Part shown: positions 8,434-16,657 of the stretch, in pieces
Layout: the number at the start of each line of letters is the position of its first letter
Numbering within the stretch: the first letter of the stretch is position 1
Assembly: GCF_018785315.1 (NCBI RefSeq)
Contig: NZ_WQPN01000033.1
Location: 1 to 64,000, forward strand
From: Clostridium sp. MCC353
Lineage (GTDB): Bacteria > Bacillota > Clostridia > Lachnospirales > Lachnospiraceae
Direction of reading: 5' to 3'
Length of the DNA: 64,000 bases
The notes under the pieces: model-generated
Databases searched by the model: none
Told to the model about the DNA's origin: nothing
What the model saw: only the letters and a program-made list of their open reading frames with translations
Translations under genes and position numbers: made by a program

Positions 8434-9444
8434 TTAGAACTTTCCAGCCTTAGCCGCTTCCTCAATGCTAACCGCAACTGCCACAGTCATACCAACCATC
8501 GGGTTATTACCAGCGCCGATCAGACCCATCATCTCAACATGAGCCGGAACGGAAGAAGAACCTGCGAACTGAGCGTCAGAATGCATACGTCCCATAGTAT
8601 CTGTCATACCATAAGAAGCCGGGCCTGCTGCCATGTTGTCAGGATGAAGGGTACGTCCTGTACCGCCGCCGGAAGCAACTGAGAAGTACTTTTTGCCTTT
8701 TTCCATACATTCTTTCTTGTATGTACCTGCAACCGGATGCTGGAAACGTGTTGGGTTGGTGGAGTTGCCTGTGATGGAAACGTCAACGCCTTCCTTCCAC
8801 ATGATGGCAACGCCTTCCGTAACATCGTTAGCGCCGTAGCAGTTAACTTTGGCTCTTAAACCGTCTGAGTAGGATTTTCTCCAGAGTTCTTTCACTTCGC
8901 CTGTATAGTAATCCATCTCTGTCTCAACATAGGTAAATCCGTTGATTCTGGAAATGATCTGAGCAGCGTCTTTTCCTAAACCGTTCAAAATAACTCTTAA
9001 CGGTTTCTGACGAACTTTGTTCGCTTTCTCAGCGATACCGATTGCGCCCTCTGCAGCCGCAAAAGATTCATGGCCTGCTAAGAAGCAGAAGCAGTCTGTT
9101 GCTTCTTCCAGAAGCATCTTTCCTAAGTTTCCATGTCCTAAACCAACTTTACGCTGATCTGCAACAGAACCTGGGATACAGAATGACTGAAGTCCTTCAC
9201 CGATTGCAGCGGCCGCGTCTGCTGCTCTTCTGCAGTCTTTCTTGATTGCGATTGCCGCGCCTACGGTGTAAGCCCACTTTGCATTTTCAAAACAGATTGG
9301 CTGAATGCCTTCTACCATCTTATATACATCTAAACCGGCATCCTTTGTGATCTTCTCAGCTTCTTCAATGGATGCGATTCCATAGCTGTTTAATACTTCA
9401 TTGATTTGTTTGATACGTCTCTCATATGATTCAAATAAAGCCAT
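8434..9444 (-). CDS. GGGtGRT protein (conserved, function unknown)
   Basis: The protein has 336 residues. The family's namesake motif is visible as GGGTGRT at residues 259-265, within SVASGGGTGRTLHPDN. Other conserved-looking blocks are GLGHGNLGKMLLEEATDCFCFLAGHESFAAAEGAIGIA (split here only for description) near 101-138 and NSTNPTRFQHPVAGTYKKEC near 228-246, which is rich in His and Cys. There is no signal peptide or membrane segment. The start has AGGAGG seven bases upstream. It is downstream of an Fe-S scaffold-like gene with a 53-bp gap, and this pairing recurs in many anaerobic Clostridia. The biochemical function is unknown to me. The adjacency suggests a role linked to Fe-S clusters or redox chemistry. 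Confidence 0.88.
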   Translation of the reverse strand: MALFESYERRIKQINEVLNSYGIASIEEAEKITKDAGLDVYKMVEGIQPICFENAKWAYTVGAAIAIKKDCRRAADAAAAIGEGLQSFCIPGSVADQRKVGLGHGNLGKMLLEEATDCFCFLAGHESFAAAEGAIGIAEKANKVRQKPLRVILNGLGKDAAQIISRINGFTYVETEMDYYTGEVKELWRKSYSDGLRAKVNCYGANDVTEGVAIMWKEGVDVSITGNSTNPTRFQHPVAGTYKKECMEKGKKYFSVASGGGTGRTLHPDNMAAGPASYGMTDTMGRMHSDAQFAGSSSVPAHVEMMGLIGAGNNPMVGMTVAVAVSIEEAAKAGKF

Positions 9445-9497
9445 TAACTTGTCCTCCTACATTATTTGACTATGTATTTTAAATCCGCTTTACACGA

Positions 9498-10190
9498 CTA
9501 TTCTACACGTGGATCGATGATCTTAACCGCATCTGCAACACGGCCGTACTGGCCTTTTGCTTTTTCGTAAGCAGTTGTAGGATCATCACCTTTCTTGATA
9601 AAGTCTGTCATCTTTCCAAGACTTACAAACTGATAACCAATGATCTGATCATCCGCATCAAGAGCGATACCTGTTACATAGCCTTCTGCCATCTCAAGAT
9701 AACGAGGACCTTTCTTTAAGGTTCCGTACATGGTACCAACCTGGGAACGTAAGCCCTTTCCTAAGTCTTCCAGGCCTGCTCCGATAGGAAGTCCGTCTTC
9801 GGAGAATGCGCTCTGTGTTCTTCCGTAAGCGATCTGTAAGAATAATTCTCTCATAGCAGTGTTGATCGCGTCACATACAAGGTCTGTGTTCAATGCTTCT
9901 AATACGGTTAAGCCAGGAAGGATTTCCGCTGCCATAGCTGCTGAATGAGTCATACCGGAACAGCCGATTGTCTCAACTAATGCTTCCTGAATAATACCTT
10001 CTTTAACGTTAAGGGTTAACTTACAAGCGCCCTGCTGAGGTGCACACCAGCCCACACCGTGTGTTAAACCTGAAATATCTTTTACTTCTTTCGATTTGAC
10101 CCATTTTGCTTCTTCTGGAATCGGAGCAGCGCCATGATGAACGCCCTGTGCTACTGGGCACATATTTTCTACTTCGTGTGAATAAATCAT
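9498..10190 (-). CDS. Iron-sulfur cluster assembly scaffold-like protein (NifU N-terminal type)
   Basis: The protein has 230 residues. It carries four well-spaced cysteines at 11, 49, 56 and 77. The last lies in IGCSGMTHSAAMAAEIL followed by LTVLEALN, which resembles the GC...AS.S...E...G.T..EA region of NifU/IscU scaffolds. It is longer than IscU (about 130 residues), with a C-terminal part (YLEMAEGYVTGIALDADDQ) not found in ordinary scaffolds. It is translated from an ATG with AAAGGAG eight bases upstream and precedes the GGGtGRT gene. The family pair is usually annotated as scaffold plus GGGtGRT protein. The cluster it might assemble and the recipient protein are not known. Confidence 0.8.
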   Translation of the reverse strand: MIYSHEVENMCPVAQGVHHGAAPIPEEAKWVKSKEVKDISGLTHGVGWCAPQQGACKLTLNVKEGIIQEALVETIGCSGMTHSAAMAAEILPGLTVLEALNTDLVCDAINTAMRELFLQIAYGRTQSAFSEDGLPIGAGLEDLGKGLRSQVGTMYGTLKKGPRYLEMAEGYVTGIALDADDQIIGYQFVSLGKMTDFIKKGDDPTTAYEKAKGQYGRVADAVKIIDPRVE

Positions 10191-10283
10191 TGTAAAACTC
10201 CTTTCGAATAGTAATAAATTGAGTACTTTGTTAATTTTATCACATCATACTTGGTTTTATTCTCTCATAAAACAACAATTATT

Positions 10284-10934
10284 TCAAGCTATTTTTTCCA
10301 ATATCTCAAAGATTTGCGGAATCTCAACGATTTCATAATCAGCCAGACTTCTGTCAAATCCAAAGCGGTCGTCAATCAGGGCCGCAACGGTCATCCCCGC
10401 CCTGTGGGCCGCCGTTATCCCTACGGTGGAATCCTCTAAAACCAGGCATTCCTCCACCTCTACCCCCAGTTTCCCGGCTGTAAAACAGTAAATCTCAGGA
10501 TCCGGTTTGCTCCTCTTAAACATATTTCCACTGATCACTTCTTCAAAATATTTCCGGATTCCATTTGTTTCCAACACATGCTCCACCAGCTCAAGCCCGG
10601 TAGAGGAGGCAACCGCCAGTTTATAGCCTTCCGCTTTCAGCCGCTCCAGCACCGGAACCAGCTCCTGACGGAAAATGCTTTTATAATCAACCGTATTGTA
10701 TACATTCCAGTTCTCCCGGTATTCCTGTCTCAGTTCTTCCCAGCTCTGTCCATTATGTATCGCTCGTTCCAATACCATCCAGGCGTCTTTCGCCGTTCTC
10801 CCCACCATAGGATAGAGATCCTTTAATTCCACATCCGGATTCTTTGTCTTCGCATATTCCAATTGATAATTCAGATAAATGATCTCGCTGTCAATTATAA
10901 CGCCGTCCATATCAAAAATTACTGCTCGCTTCAT
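10284..10934 (-). CDS. HAD-superfamily phosphatase/phosphomutase (beta-phosphoglucomutase-like)
   Basis: This 216-residue haloacid-dehalogenase protein of subfamily IA has all four catalytic motifs. Motif I is FDMDGVIID, with Asp8 as nucleophile and Asp10 as acid/base. Motif II is the Ser/Thr in LAVASSTG. Motif III is the Lys in FKRSKPDP. Motif IV is the acidic pair in CLVLEDSTVG. A helical cap is inserted after motif I, as in beta-phosphoglucomutases. Its ATG overlaps the TGA of the upstream MATE gene by 4 bp (10931-10934), so the two are translationally coupled. The substrate cannot be told from sequence; a sugar phosphate is typical of the subfamily. Confidence 0.85.
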   Translation of the reverse strand: MKRAVIFDMDGVIIDSEIIYLNYQLEYAKTKNPDVELKDLYPMVGRTAKDAWMVLERAIHNGQSWEELRQEYRENWNVYNTVDYKSIFRQELVPVLERLKAEGYKLAVASSTGLELVEHVLETNGIRKYFEEVISGNMFKRSKPDPEIYCFTAGKLGVEVEECLVLEDSTVGITAAHRAGMTVAALIDDRFGFDRSLADYEIVEIPQIFEILEKIA

Positions 10935-12319
10935 TTCTGTTCTCCACTCAAATTATACTCTGCTCTTAACTGTCCAAGCTCCTTCAAAATGCCGACGACA
11001 ATCACGAATGCCAGCACAAAGGTCAGAAGGTCAGCAATGGGCTGCGCCATCTGAAGTCCCAGAATCCCAAAGATTTCCGGAAGAATGATCAGGGACGGGA
11101 TCAGGAACAATCCCTGTCTCCCCATAGCCACCAAAGATGCCCGGAAACCGTATCCAATGGACTGGGTCAGCATATTAACCATAATAACCCCAGCCTGGAA
11201 CGGCATGGTGAGAAGCTGAAGCCTGAGTGCCAGCGTGCCTATCTCAATTACTTTTAAATCTTCCCTTCGGAAAGATGTGATAATCGGCCTGCTGAATATA
11301 AATGCCACAATACCAAAGCAGGTGAGCATCGTGACAGCGACCTTTACGCAGAACCAGAACGCCTCCAGTACCCTGTCATAGCGTCTCGCACCGAAGTTGA
11401 AGCCGCAGACCGGCTGGAATCCCTGGCCAAAACCGATCAGGCTGGAGTTTACAAACATCATGAATCTGGTAACAATGGACATAGCCGCAATCGCCGCGTC
11501 CCCGTAAGGTCCCGCCGCATAGTTTAACACAACTGTGGCCACACTTGCAAGCCCCTGTCTGCAGAAAGACGGAAGCCCTGCATGAAGGATTTCACCATAC
11601 ATTTTAAGGGTAGGGGTGAATTTGCTGATTTGGATTTTAATGCAGCCTTCCTGGAAGTTGCACTGATACAGCAGGATGGCGAAACTGATCATCTGGCTCA
11701 TCATGGTAGCGATGGCGGCCCCCGATATTCCCATATTAAATCCAAAGATCAAAAGCGGATCTAAAATCATGTTTAAAATACCGCCTGTGGTGATTCCCAG
11801 CATGGCGAAAAAAGCATTCCCCTGAGCCCTCAGGATATTGTTCATAACAAAAGAAGTCAGCATAAATGGCGCCGCAAACAGGATATACCTTGCGTACTGC
11901 TGGGCAAAGGGCGCAATGGTGGGTGTCGCTCCAAGAAAATACACCATCGGTTCCGAAAAAATACTTCCGAAAACCGCAATGAGAACACCGATAATGGCAG
12001 CGGTAAAAAATGAGGTGGCAGCAGACCTTCCGGCCGTATCCTCATCCCGGTTCCCCAGCGACCTGGAAATATAGTTGCCGCTGCCCATTCCCAATGTAAA
12101 GCCGATGGCCTGGATCATTGCCATGGCTGAAAACATGACCCCAACCGCCCCTGACGCACTGGTTCCGATCTGGCTCACAAAGAACGTATCCGCCATATTA
12201 TAAATAGAAGTGACCAGCATGCTTATAATCGTAGGTATGGCCAGTTGGGGAATCAGTTTCTTCACCGGTGTTTCAATCATCTGTTTATACCGCTCTTCTT
12301 TTGTCAGTGCTTTTTTCAT
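10931..12319 (-). CDS. MATE family multidrug/cation antiporter (first of two)
   Basis: The protein has 462 residues with about 12 hydrophobic segments in two pseudo-symmetric halves, as expected for MATE transporters, which export drugs or metabolites in exchange for Na+ or H+. The N-terminal block PQLAIPTIISMLVTSIYNMADTFFVSQIG is the usual first-helix signature. I placed the start at 12319 (MKKALTKEERY) because GGAGG lies 8-9 nt upstream. The in-frame extension to 12454 reads through a structured intergenic element and gives an implausible sequence. It is followed by the HAD gene with a 4-bp overlap. The upstream neighbour is a second MATE gene, only modestly similar. The exported substrate is unknown. 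Confidence 0.88.
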   Translation of the reverse strand: MKKALTKEERYKQMIETPVKKLIPQLAIPTIISMLVTSIYNMADTFFVSQIGTSASGAVGVMFSAMAMIQAIGFTLGMGSGNYISRSLGNRDEDTAGRSAATSFFTAAIIGVLIAVFGSIFSEPMVYFLGATPTIAPFAQQYARYILFAAPFMLTSFVMNNILRAQGNAFFAMLGITTGGILNMILDPLLIFGFNMGISGAAIATMMSQMISFAILLYQCNFQEGCIKIQISKFTPTLKMYGEILHAGLPSFCRQGLASVATVVLNYAAGPYGDAAIAAMSIVTRFMMFVNSSLIGFGQGFQPVCGFNFGARRYDRVLEAFWFCVKVAVTMLTCFGIVAFIFSRPIITSFRREDLKVIEIGTLALRLQLLTMPFQAGVIMVNMLTQSIGYGFRASLVAMGRQGLFLIPSLIILPEIFGILGLQMAQPIADLLTFVLAFVIVVGILKELGQLRAEYNLSGEQK

Positions 12320-12339
12320 ATTATTAATCCTCCATGCCG

Positions 12340-12473
12340 GAGCGTTTTGATGCGCAAATTTTGCGCTGCGCAGGCACGCGCTGAGAATTTGGCTTCTCGG
12401 CTGCGATTCAAATCTGTGGCTCCGACACAAATTTGAGTGTAAAAAATAAGCCATAAGGATTATTTTTTACACT
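12340..12473 (-). repeat. Multi-hairpin intergenic element between the two MATE genes
   Basis: Reading on the minus strand from the MATE stop codon, four inverted repeats follow each other: AGTGTAAAAAATAA paired with TTATTTTTTACACT (a 14-bp perfect stem, 12436-12473); CAAATTTGTG with CCACAGATTTG; GAGAA with TTCTC; and the palindrome GCGCAAAATTTGCGC. The element fills nearly the whole 152-bp gap, overlaps the upstream stop codon and ends just before the next ribosome binding site. It resembles REP/BIME-like structured repeats. The first stem may also act as a terminator. Confidence 0.6.
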
Positions 12474-13827
12474 ATGATGCCTCTCCTTTTGTTAATTTTT
12501 CCATAATCCACAGACAACAGAAGAAAAATACGATCCCCTTTGTCACGCTGCTTATTGTGAGCGCCCACCAGATACCATTTAACCCAAGCGCCGTAGCGCT
12601 TAACAGCATGGCAAGCGGAATTCTGGCCGATGTCAGAGTTATGCTGATGATTGAACTCAGATACGTCTTTCCCAAGCCGGACAAGGCCCCTACTGTAGTC
12701 AATTCTATGCACATAAACATCTCTGAATATCCGATAATCCTCAGATAATCGATTCCGGCCGGTATGATCTCCGGTTCCCGGATAAAGATTTTAAAGATAG
12801 GCCCGGGCAGAAATACTAAAAGGGCGGTACATAAAAGTCCCCACACAAACATAACCCCCACCGAAGTCAAATACCCCTTTTTAACTCTCCCATATTTCTT
12901 TCCCCCATAGTTCTGGCCCACAAAGGAATTGATCGCCGCCGCAAAACCGTCCGCGGTCATCCAGGAAATGGATTCGATCTGCCCTCCCACTCTCTGCACC
13001 GCTACCGCGGAATCTCCAAATCCGGCTACAAAACGGGTCAATACCATGGAAATGCTGGTGTACAGCAGGTTTTGTATGGCCGCCGGAAGTCCCAGACGGT
13101 AGATAGTCGCAATAAATCTTCCGTTGGGCTTTGCGAACAATTTTATCCTATTAAAAATTATGGTATCCTGGCGGACTGCCAACAGGAAAACGAGAAATAC
13201 TACGATCTGGGCCAGAACAGTTGCAATGGCTGCTCCTGCCACTTCCATTCTCGGAAACGGCCCGATACCAAAAATCAGGACCGGATCCATCACCATATTG
13301 ATCACAAGACCTACGGCATTGGCCTTAAACGGCGTCTTACTGTCCCCGGTGGCTGTCAGTATCCCAGTAAAGATGCTGTTCATAAAAGGAAAGAAAATAA
13401 GGCCGCAGGTGATCTTCAGATAGACCTGAGCGTCAGCCAGGGTTTTCCCGTCCTGCAGACCAAAAAAACCGATCAGTGGTTTTGCCCCGGACACCATGAT
13501 AAGGGCAAATAAGAGCGCGAACAAAGTTCCCATCTGTATGGCACATTTGGCATATTCCGCCGCATCCTCAGGTTTCCCTTCCCCCAAAGAATGGGCAATC
13601 TTGATCTGGCCTCCCATCTTAGGCATGGCGACCACTCCCTGAGAAAGCCACGTGTACATTCCTGCCGCCCCTACGGCAGCAACCGCCTTAGATCCTACTT
13701 GTCCGATCCAAGCCATATCCGTCAGATTATATGCCATCTGAACCAGAGAAGTGGCCATAATCGGCAGCGCAAGACCCGTCAGGGAAGAAAAGATATGCCC
13801 CTCCAGTAAATCAATATTCTTTTTCAT
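12472..13827 (-). CDS. MATE family multidrug/cation antiporter (second)
   Basis: The protein has 451 residues with 12 predicted membrane helices and a typical MATE opening (SLTGLALPIMATSLVQMAYNLTDMAWIGQVG). The middle carries VGLVINMVMDPVLIFGIGPFPRMEVAGAAIATVLAQ, which is a characteristic mid-protein MATE segment (described here in part only). The start ATG at 13827 has a modest AAAGG 11 bases upstream. It precedes the other MATE gene, separated by the structured element. Two MATE genes in series might form a heteromeric or partly redundant export unit, but they could simply be independent pumps. The substrate is unknown. Confidence 0.88.
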   Translation of the reverse strand: MKKNIDLLEGHIFSSLTGLALPIMATSLVQMAYNLTDMAWIGQVGSKAVAAVGAAGMYTWLSQGVVAMPKMGGQIKIAHSLGEGKPEDAAEYAKCAIQMGTLFALLFALIMVSGAKPLIGFFGLQDGKTLADAQVYLKITCGLIFFPFMNSIFTGILTATGDSKTPFKANAVGLVINMVMDPVLIFGIGPFPRMEVAGAAIATVLAQIVVFLVFLLAVRQDTIIFNRIKLFAKPNGRFIATIYRLGLPAAIQNLLYTSISMVLTRFVAGFGDSAVAVQRVGGQIESISWMTADGFAAAINSFVGQNYGGKKYGRVKKGYLTSVGVMFVWGLLCTALLVFLPGPIFKIFIREPEIIPAGIDYLRIIGYSEMFMCIELTTVGALSGLGKTYLSSIISITLTSARIPLAMLLSATALGLNGIWWALTISSVTKGIVFFFCCLWIMEKLTKGEAS

Positions 13828-13876
13828 AATAATAAATACCTTTCATAGCCATATAGCAGGCTGAACTGCCTTAAAT

Positions 13877-13946
13877 TAGCACTCTGCATCATAAACGAAA
13901 GCTTCGTGATGTTAAAAGAGTGCTACAAATATATTGTAGCACTCTT
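13877..13946 (-). terminator. Terminator of nfnB with a third competing arm
   Basis: A strong 12-bp stem, AGAGTGCTACAA with TTGTAGCACTCT and an ATATA loop (about 13917-13945), lies downstream of the nfnB stop. On the minus strand it is followed by TTTTAAC, and on the plus strand by TTTTTC. A third arm, TAGCACTCT at 13877-13885, could pair instead with 13917-13925, and further pairing (GCATCA with TGATGT, CGAA with TTCG) supports that alternative fold. Confidence 0.7.
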
Positions 13947-14001
13947 TTTCTTAACCATCCACCTAATTTTTCAGAAACATATACATCCTGTTCCCATTGG
14001 A

Positions 14002-15387
14002 TTATTTCTGTGATAAATACTCATGAATGCCTCTGGCGCCTGCGCGTCCGGCTTCCATAGCAAGAATTACGGTTGCAGCTCCTGTTACCGCATCTCCGCC
14101 TGCGAATACGCCTTCCTTCGTTGTTTTTCCGTTTTCAGTCTCGGCAACGATGCATTTGCGCTTATTGATGTCAAGCCCCTTTGTGGTGCTGGAAATCAAT
14201 GGATTGGGTGATGTTCCGAGGGACATGATTACCGTGTCCACTTCAATGGTATAGTCAGAACCTTCGATCTCCACCGGTCTTCTTCTACCCGAGGCATCCG
14301 GTTCGCCCAGTTCCATCTTTCTGACAACCATGCCGTTTACCCAGCCGTTTTCATCTGTCAGGATCTCCACCGGATTGGTTAACAGGTTGAAGATGATTCC
14401 CTCTTCTTTGGCATGATGAACTTCCTCCACTCTGGCCGGAAGTTCCGCTTCACTTCTTCTGTAAACAACATGTACTTCCGCACCCAGACGAAGGGCAGTT
14501 CTGGCTGCATCCATAGCCACGTTTCCGCCGCCCACAACAGCCACTTTCTTTCCTGCCACGATCGGGGTATCATAATCATCACGGAATGCCTTCATCAGGT
14601 TATTCCTTGTCAGATACTCATTGGCTGAAAATACTCCGTTGGCATTCTCTCCCGGTATTCCCATGAATTTTGGAAGTCCGGCGCCTGATCCGATGAAAAT
14701 GGCCTCAAATCCCTCTTCCTCTAACAGCTCATCGATGGTTACAGACTTTCCGATAATCACATCTGTTTCGATCTTAACGCCCAGTTTCTTCACATTTTCA
14801 ACTTCTGTCTTAACAACTGTTGATTTTGGAAGACGGAATTCAGGGATACCATAGATTAAAACTCCGCCCGGCTCGTGAAGTGCTTCAAAAATCGTCACCT
14901 CATATCCCATCTTGGCAAGGTCGCCGGCACAGGTAAGGCCTGCGGGGCCGGAACCGATTACCGCAACTTTCTTTCCATTGGTCTTTTCCGGTGCAGCAGG
15001 TACAAATCCATTCTCTCTGGACCAGTCCGCCACAAATCTCTCCAGTTTACCGATTGAAATCGGCTCCCCTTTAATACCGCGGATGCAGACGCCTTCACAC
15101 TGGCTTTCCTGAGGGCATACACGGCCGCAGACTGCCGGAAGAGCGGAAGATTCCGCGATCACCTTAGCCGCTTCTTCAAAGTTACCTGCTTCCACTTCCT
15201 TAATAAATCCCGGAATATTAATGGATACCGGGCATCCGCCCATACATTTGGCATTCTTGCATTTCAGGCAGCGGCTTGCCTCTGCCATCGCTTCTTCTTT
15301 ATTATATCCTAAACAAACCTCTTCAAAGTTCGTTGCTCTTACTTTTGGATCCTGTTCTCTGACAGGCACTTTTTTCATAACGTCCAT
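14002..15387 (-). CDS. nfnB: NfnB-type NADPH oxidoreductase large subunit (often annotated gltA, glutamate synthase small subunit)
   Basis: The protein has 461 residues. It has the N-terminal double [4Fe-4S] domain of the GltD/NfnB family: Cys40, Cys43, Cys48, Cys52 and Cys87, Cys91, Cys97, Cys101. A first Rossmann site follows (VIGSGPAGLTCAGDLAKMGY, FAD) near residue 150, then a second (VVGGGNVAMDAARTALRLGA, NADPH) near 285. It is adjacent to an FAD/[2Fe-2S] subunit, with no large glutamate synthase subunit nearby. This matches the bifurcating NADH-dependent ferredoxin:NADP+ oxidoreductase rather than glutamate synthase. Three in-frame ATGs compete. I favour 15387, five bases after GGAGG; the ORF start at 15399 overlaps no good ribosome binding site. 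The upstream nfnA stop is 15 bp away, so the two are co-translated. Confidence 0.85.
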   Translation of the reverse strand: MDVMKKVPVREQDPKVRATNFEEVCLGYNKEEAMAEASRCLKCKNAKCMGGCPVSINIPGFIKEVEAGNFEEAAKVIAESSALPAVCGRVCPQESQCEGVCIRGIKGEPISIGKLERFVADWSRENGFVPAAPEKTNGKKVAVIGSGPAGLTCAGDLAKMGYEVTIFEALHEPGGVLIYGIPEFRLPKSTVVKTEVENVKKLGVKIETDVIIGKSVTIDELLEEEGFEAIFIGSGAGLPKFMGIPGENANGVFSANEYLTRNNLMKAFRDDYDTPIVAGKKVAVVGGGNVAMDAARTALRLGAEVHVVYRRSEAELPARVEEVHHAKEEGIIFNLLTNPVEILTDENGWVNGMVVRKMELGEPDASGRRRPVEIEGSDYTIEVDTVIMSLGTSPNPLISSTTKGLDINKRKCIVAETENGKTTKEGVFAGGDAVTGAATVILAMEAGRAGARGIHEYLSQK

Positions 15388-15402
15388 GACATCCTCCATA
15401 TC

Positions 15403-16284
15403 CTATTCACAATTGCCGCATCCGCCGTGATGGGTATCGCCCTCTAATGCTTTTAACATCGCGCGGCCTTCTTCTGTCTTATAGATCTGCTGTCTCTTCA
15501 TCGCTTCGTCAAAGTTAACCAAATGGCCGTCGAATTCCGGTCCGTCCACACAGGCAAACTTCACTTCGCCGCCCACACTTAAACGGCAGGCGCCGCACAT
15601 ACCCGTTCCGTCAACCATAATCGGGTTCATGCTTACGATGGTGGGCAGTCCCAGATCCTTTGTCAAAAGACATACGAATTTCATCATGATCATAGGCCCA
15701 ATTGCTACACAGACATCATATTTCTTTCCCTGATTTACAACAAGATCTTTGATCACCTCAGTGACCATGCCTTTGCGCTCATAAGATCCGTCATCAGTCG
15801 TTATGTATAAATTCCCTGCCTGTTCTCTCATCTTGTCTTCCAATAGCAGAAGATCCTTGGTTTTTGATCCCACAATAACATCCACATCGATGCCATGTTC
15901 TTTCATCCATTTTACCTGAGGATAAACAGGCGCGGTTCCAACGCCCCCCGCTACAAAGAGGTATTTTCTCTTCTTCACTTCTTCTATATCTTCTTTTACA
16001 AATTCAGACGGCTGTCCAAGAGGCCCTACAAAATCTTCAAATGCGTCTCCCGCCTGAAGTCCTGCCATCTTCTGAGTTGATGCTCCTACAATTTGGAATA
16101 CGATGGTTACCGTTCCTTTTTCTCTGTCAAAGTCACAAATCGTTAATGGGATTCTCTCGCCTTTTTCATCCATTCTGACAATTACAAATTCTCCTGGTTC
16201 GCAGGCTTTGGCTACACGTGGAGCTTCCACATCCATCAGAAAAATCTTTTCTGCCAGCTGCTCTGCTTTTAAAATCCTAAACAT
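15403..16284 (-). CDS. nfnA: NfnA-type FAD/[2Fe-2S] subunit (sulfide/dihydroorotate dehydrogenase-like)
   Basis: The protein has 293 residues of the ferredoxin-NADP+ reductase-like family. An FAD domain comes first (IPLTICDFDREKGTVTIVFQ, residues 45-64). An NAD site follows (FVAGGVGTAPVYPQVKWM, 110-127). The C-terminal [2Fe-2S] loop has Asp225, Cys230, Cys233 and Cys245 (VDGTGMCGACRLS). In Thermotoga NfnA that cluster is held by one Asp and three Cys, which fits. A terminal CGNC (289-292) is extra. With NfnB it couples NADH and reduced ferredoxin to NADPH formation, replenishing NADPH during fermentation. A clear minus-strand promoter (TTGTCA, 17 bp, TAATAT) lies about 95 bp upstream, and GGAGG precedes the ATG. 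Confidence 0.87.
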   Translation of the reverse strand: MFRILKAEQLAEKIFLMDVEAPRVAKACEPGEFVIVRMDEKGERIPLTICDFDREKGTVTIVFQIVGASTQKMAGLQAGDAFEDFVGPLGQPSEFVKEDIEEVKKRKYLFVAGGVGTAPVYPQVKWMKEHGIDVDVIVGSKTKDLLLLEDKMREQAGNLYITTDDGSYERKGMVTEVIKDLVVNQGKKYDVCVAIGPMIMMKFVCLLTKDLGLPTIVSMNPIMVDGTGMCGACRLSVGGEVKFACVDGPEFDGHLVNFDEAMKRQQIYKTEEGRAMLKALEGDTHHGGCGNCE

Positions 16285-16377
16285 CTTTTTCCTCCTAATA
16301 AACTCCTTAGTGAATTTTCGACATCACGTGCTCAGAAGCCTTCCCCAACTTCCTTGACAAAAATGTTCGTACCTTTA

Positions 16378-16406
16378 ATATTAGCACGTAAGGGAAATAA
16401 TGACAA
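16378..16406 (-). promoter_or_regulatory. Promoter of nfnAB
   Basis: On the minus strand TTGTCA (16401-16406) and TAATAT (16378-16383) are separated by exactly 17 bp, close to the sigma-A consensus. This is about 95 bp upstream of the nfnA start codon. Confidence 0.65.
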
Positions 16407-16457
16407 TAATTAATTACAGAAATTCATATATTGCATATGTTTGTAATTAACAGTTCA

Positions 16458-16503
16458 GAAGGCTTGTAACAATTCAGACAGGTCTGAACTGTTACGAAGG
16501 CTT
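16458..16503. repeat. 30-bp palindrome flanked by 8-bp direct repeats (MITE/REP-like)
   Basis: The 30-bp segment 16466-16495 is a palindrome with one mismatched pair (arms GTAACAATTCAGAC and GTCTGAACTGTTAC around AG). It is bordered exactly by GAAGGCTT on both sides (16458-16465 and 16496-16503), as a target duplication would be. An inverted copy of the 8-mer lies at 16336-16343, and a partial arm copy (AACAGTTCAGA) lies at 16449-16459. Confidence 0.55.
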
Positions 16504-16551
16504 ATCTTCTTGACCAAAAGCCTGTCAAACGCTTTTTTTTCATGTAAAGTA

Positions 16552-16560
16552 TGATATAAT
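16552..16560 (+). promoter_or_regulatory. Extended -10 element of the Rpn-type gene
   Basis: TGATATAAT gives a TGn-extended -10 about 98 bp upstream of the start at 16658. The -35 region is a T-run with no clear hexamer, as is common with extended -10 promoters. Confidence 0.5.
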
Positions 16561-16657
16561 CATTACCTCAGATTTTCTTTTCGGCAGTTCGCCGCAATTT
16601 CCCATATTAAGGAACCACAACGGAACAATCACAATGAAAAAACAAGGAGGATACTTT

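Noticed and set aside
12319-12454. N-terminal extension of the first MATE protein
   Set aside because: It reads through the multi-hairpin element and lacks a ribosome binding site, while 12319 has GGAGG at good spacing.
13877-13946. CIRCE (HrcA) operator suggested by TTAGCACTC ... GAGTGCTA
   Set aside because: CIRCE needs a 9-bp spacer. Here the arms are about 31 bp apart, the neighbours are not heat-shock genes, and a terminator explains the pairing better.
14002-16284. True glutamate synthase small subunit
   Set aside because: No large subunit is present, and the partner gene is an FAD/[2Fe-2S] NfnA-type subunit.
16354-16382. Plus-strand promoter TTGACA-17-AATATT
   Set aside because: It lies inside the nfnA upstream region, about 276 bp before the nearest plus-strand gene, which has its own extended -10. 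It may be fortuitous overlap with the minus-strand promoter.
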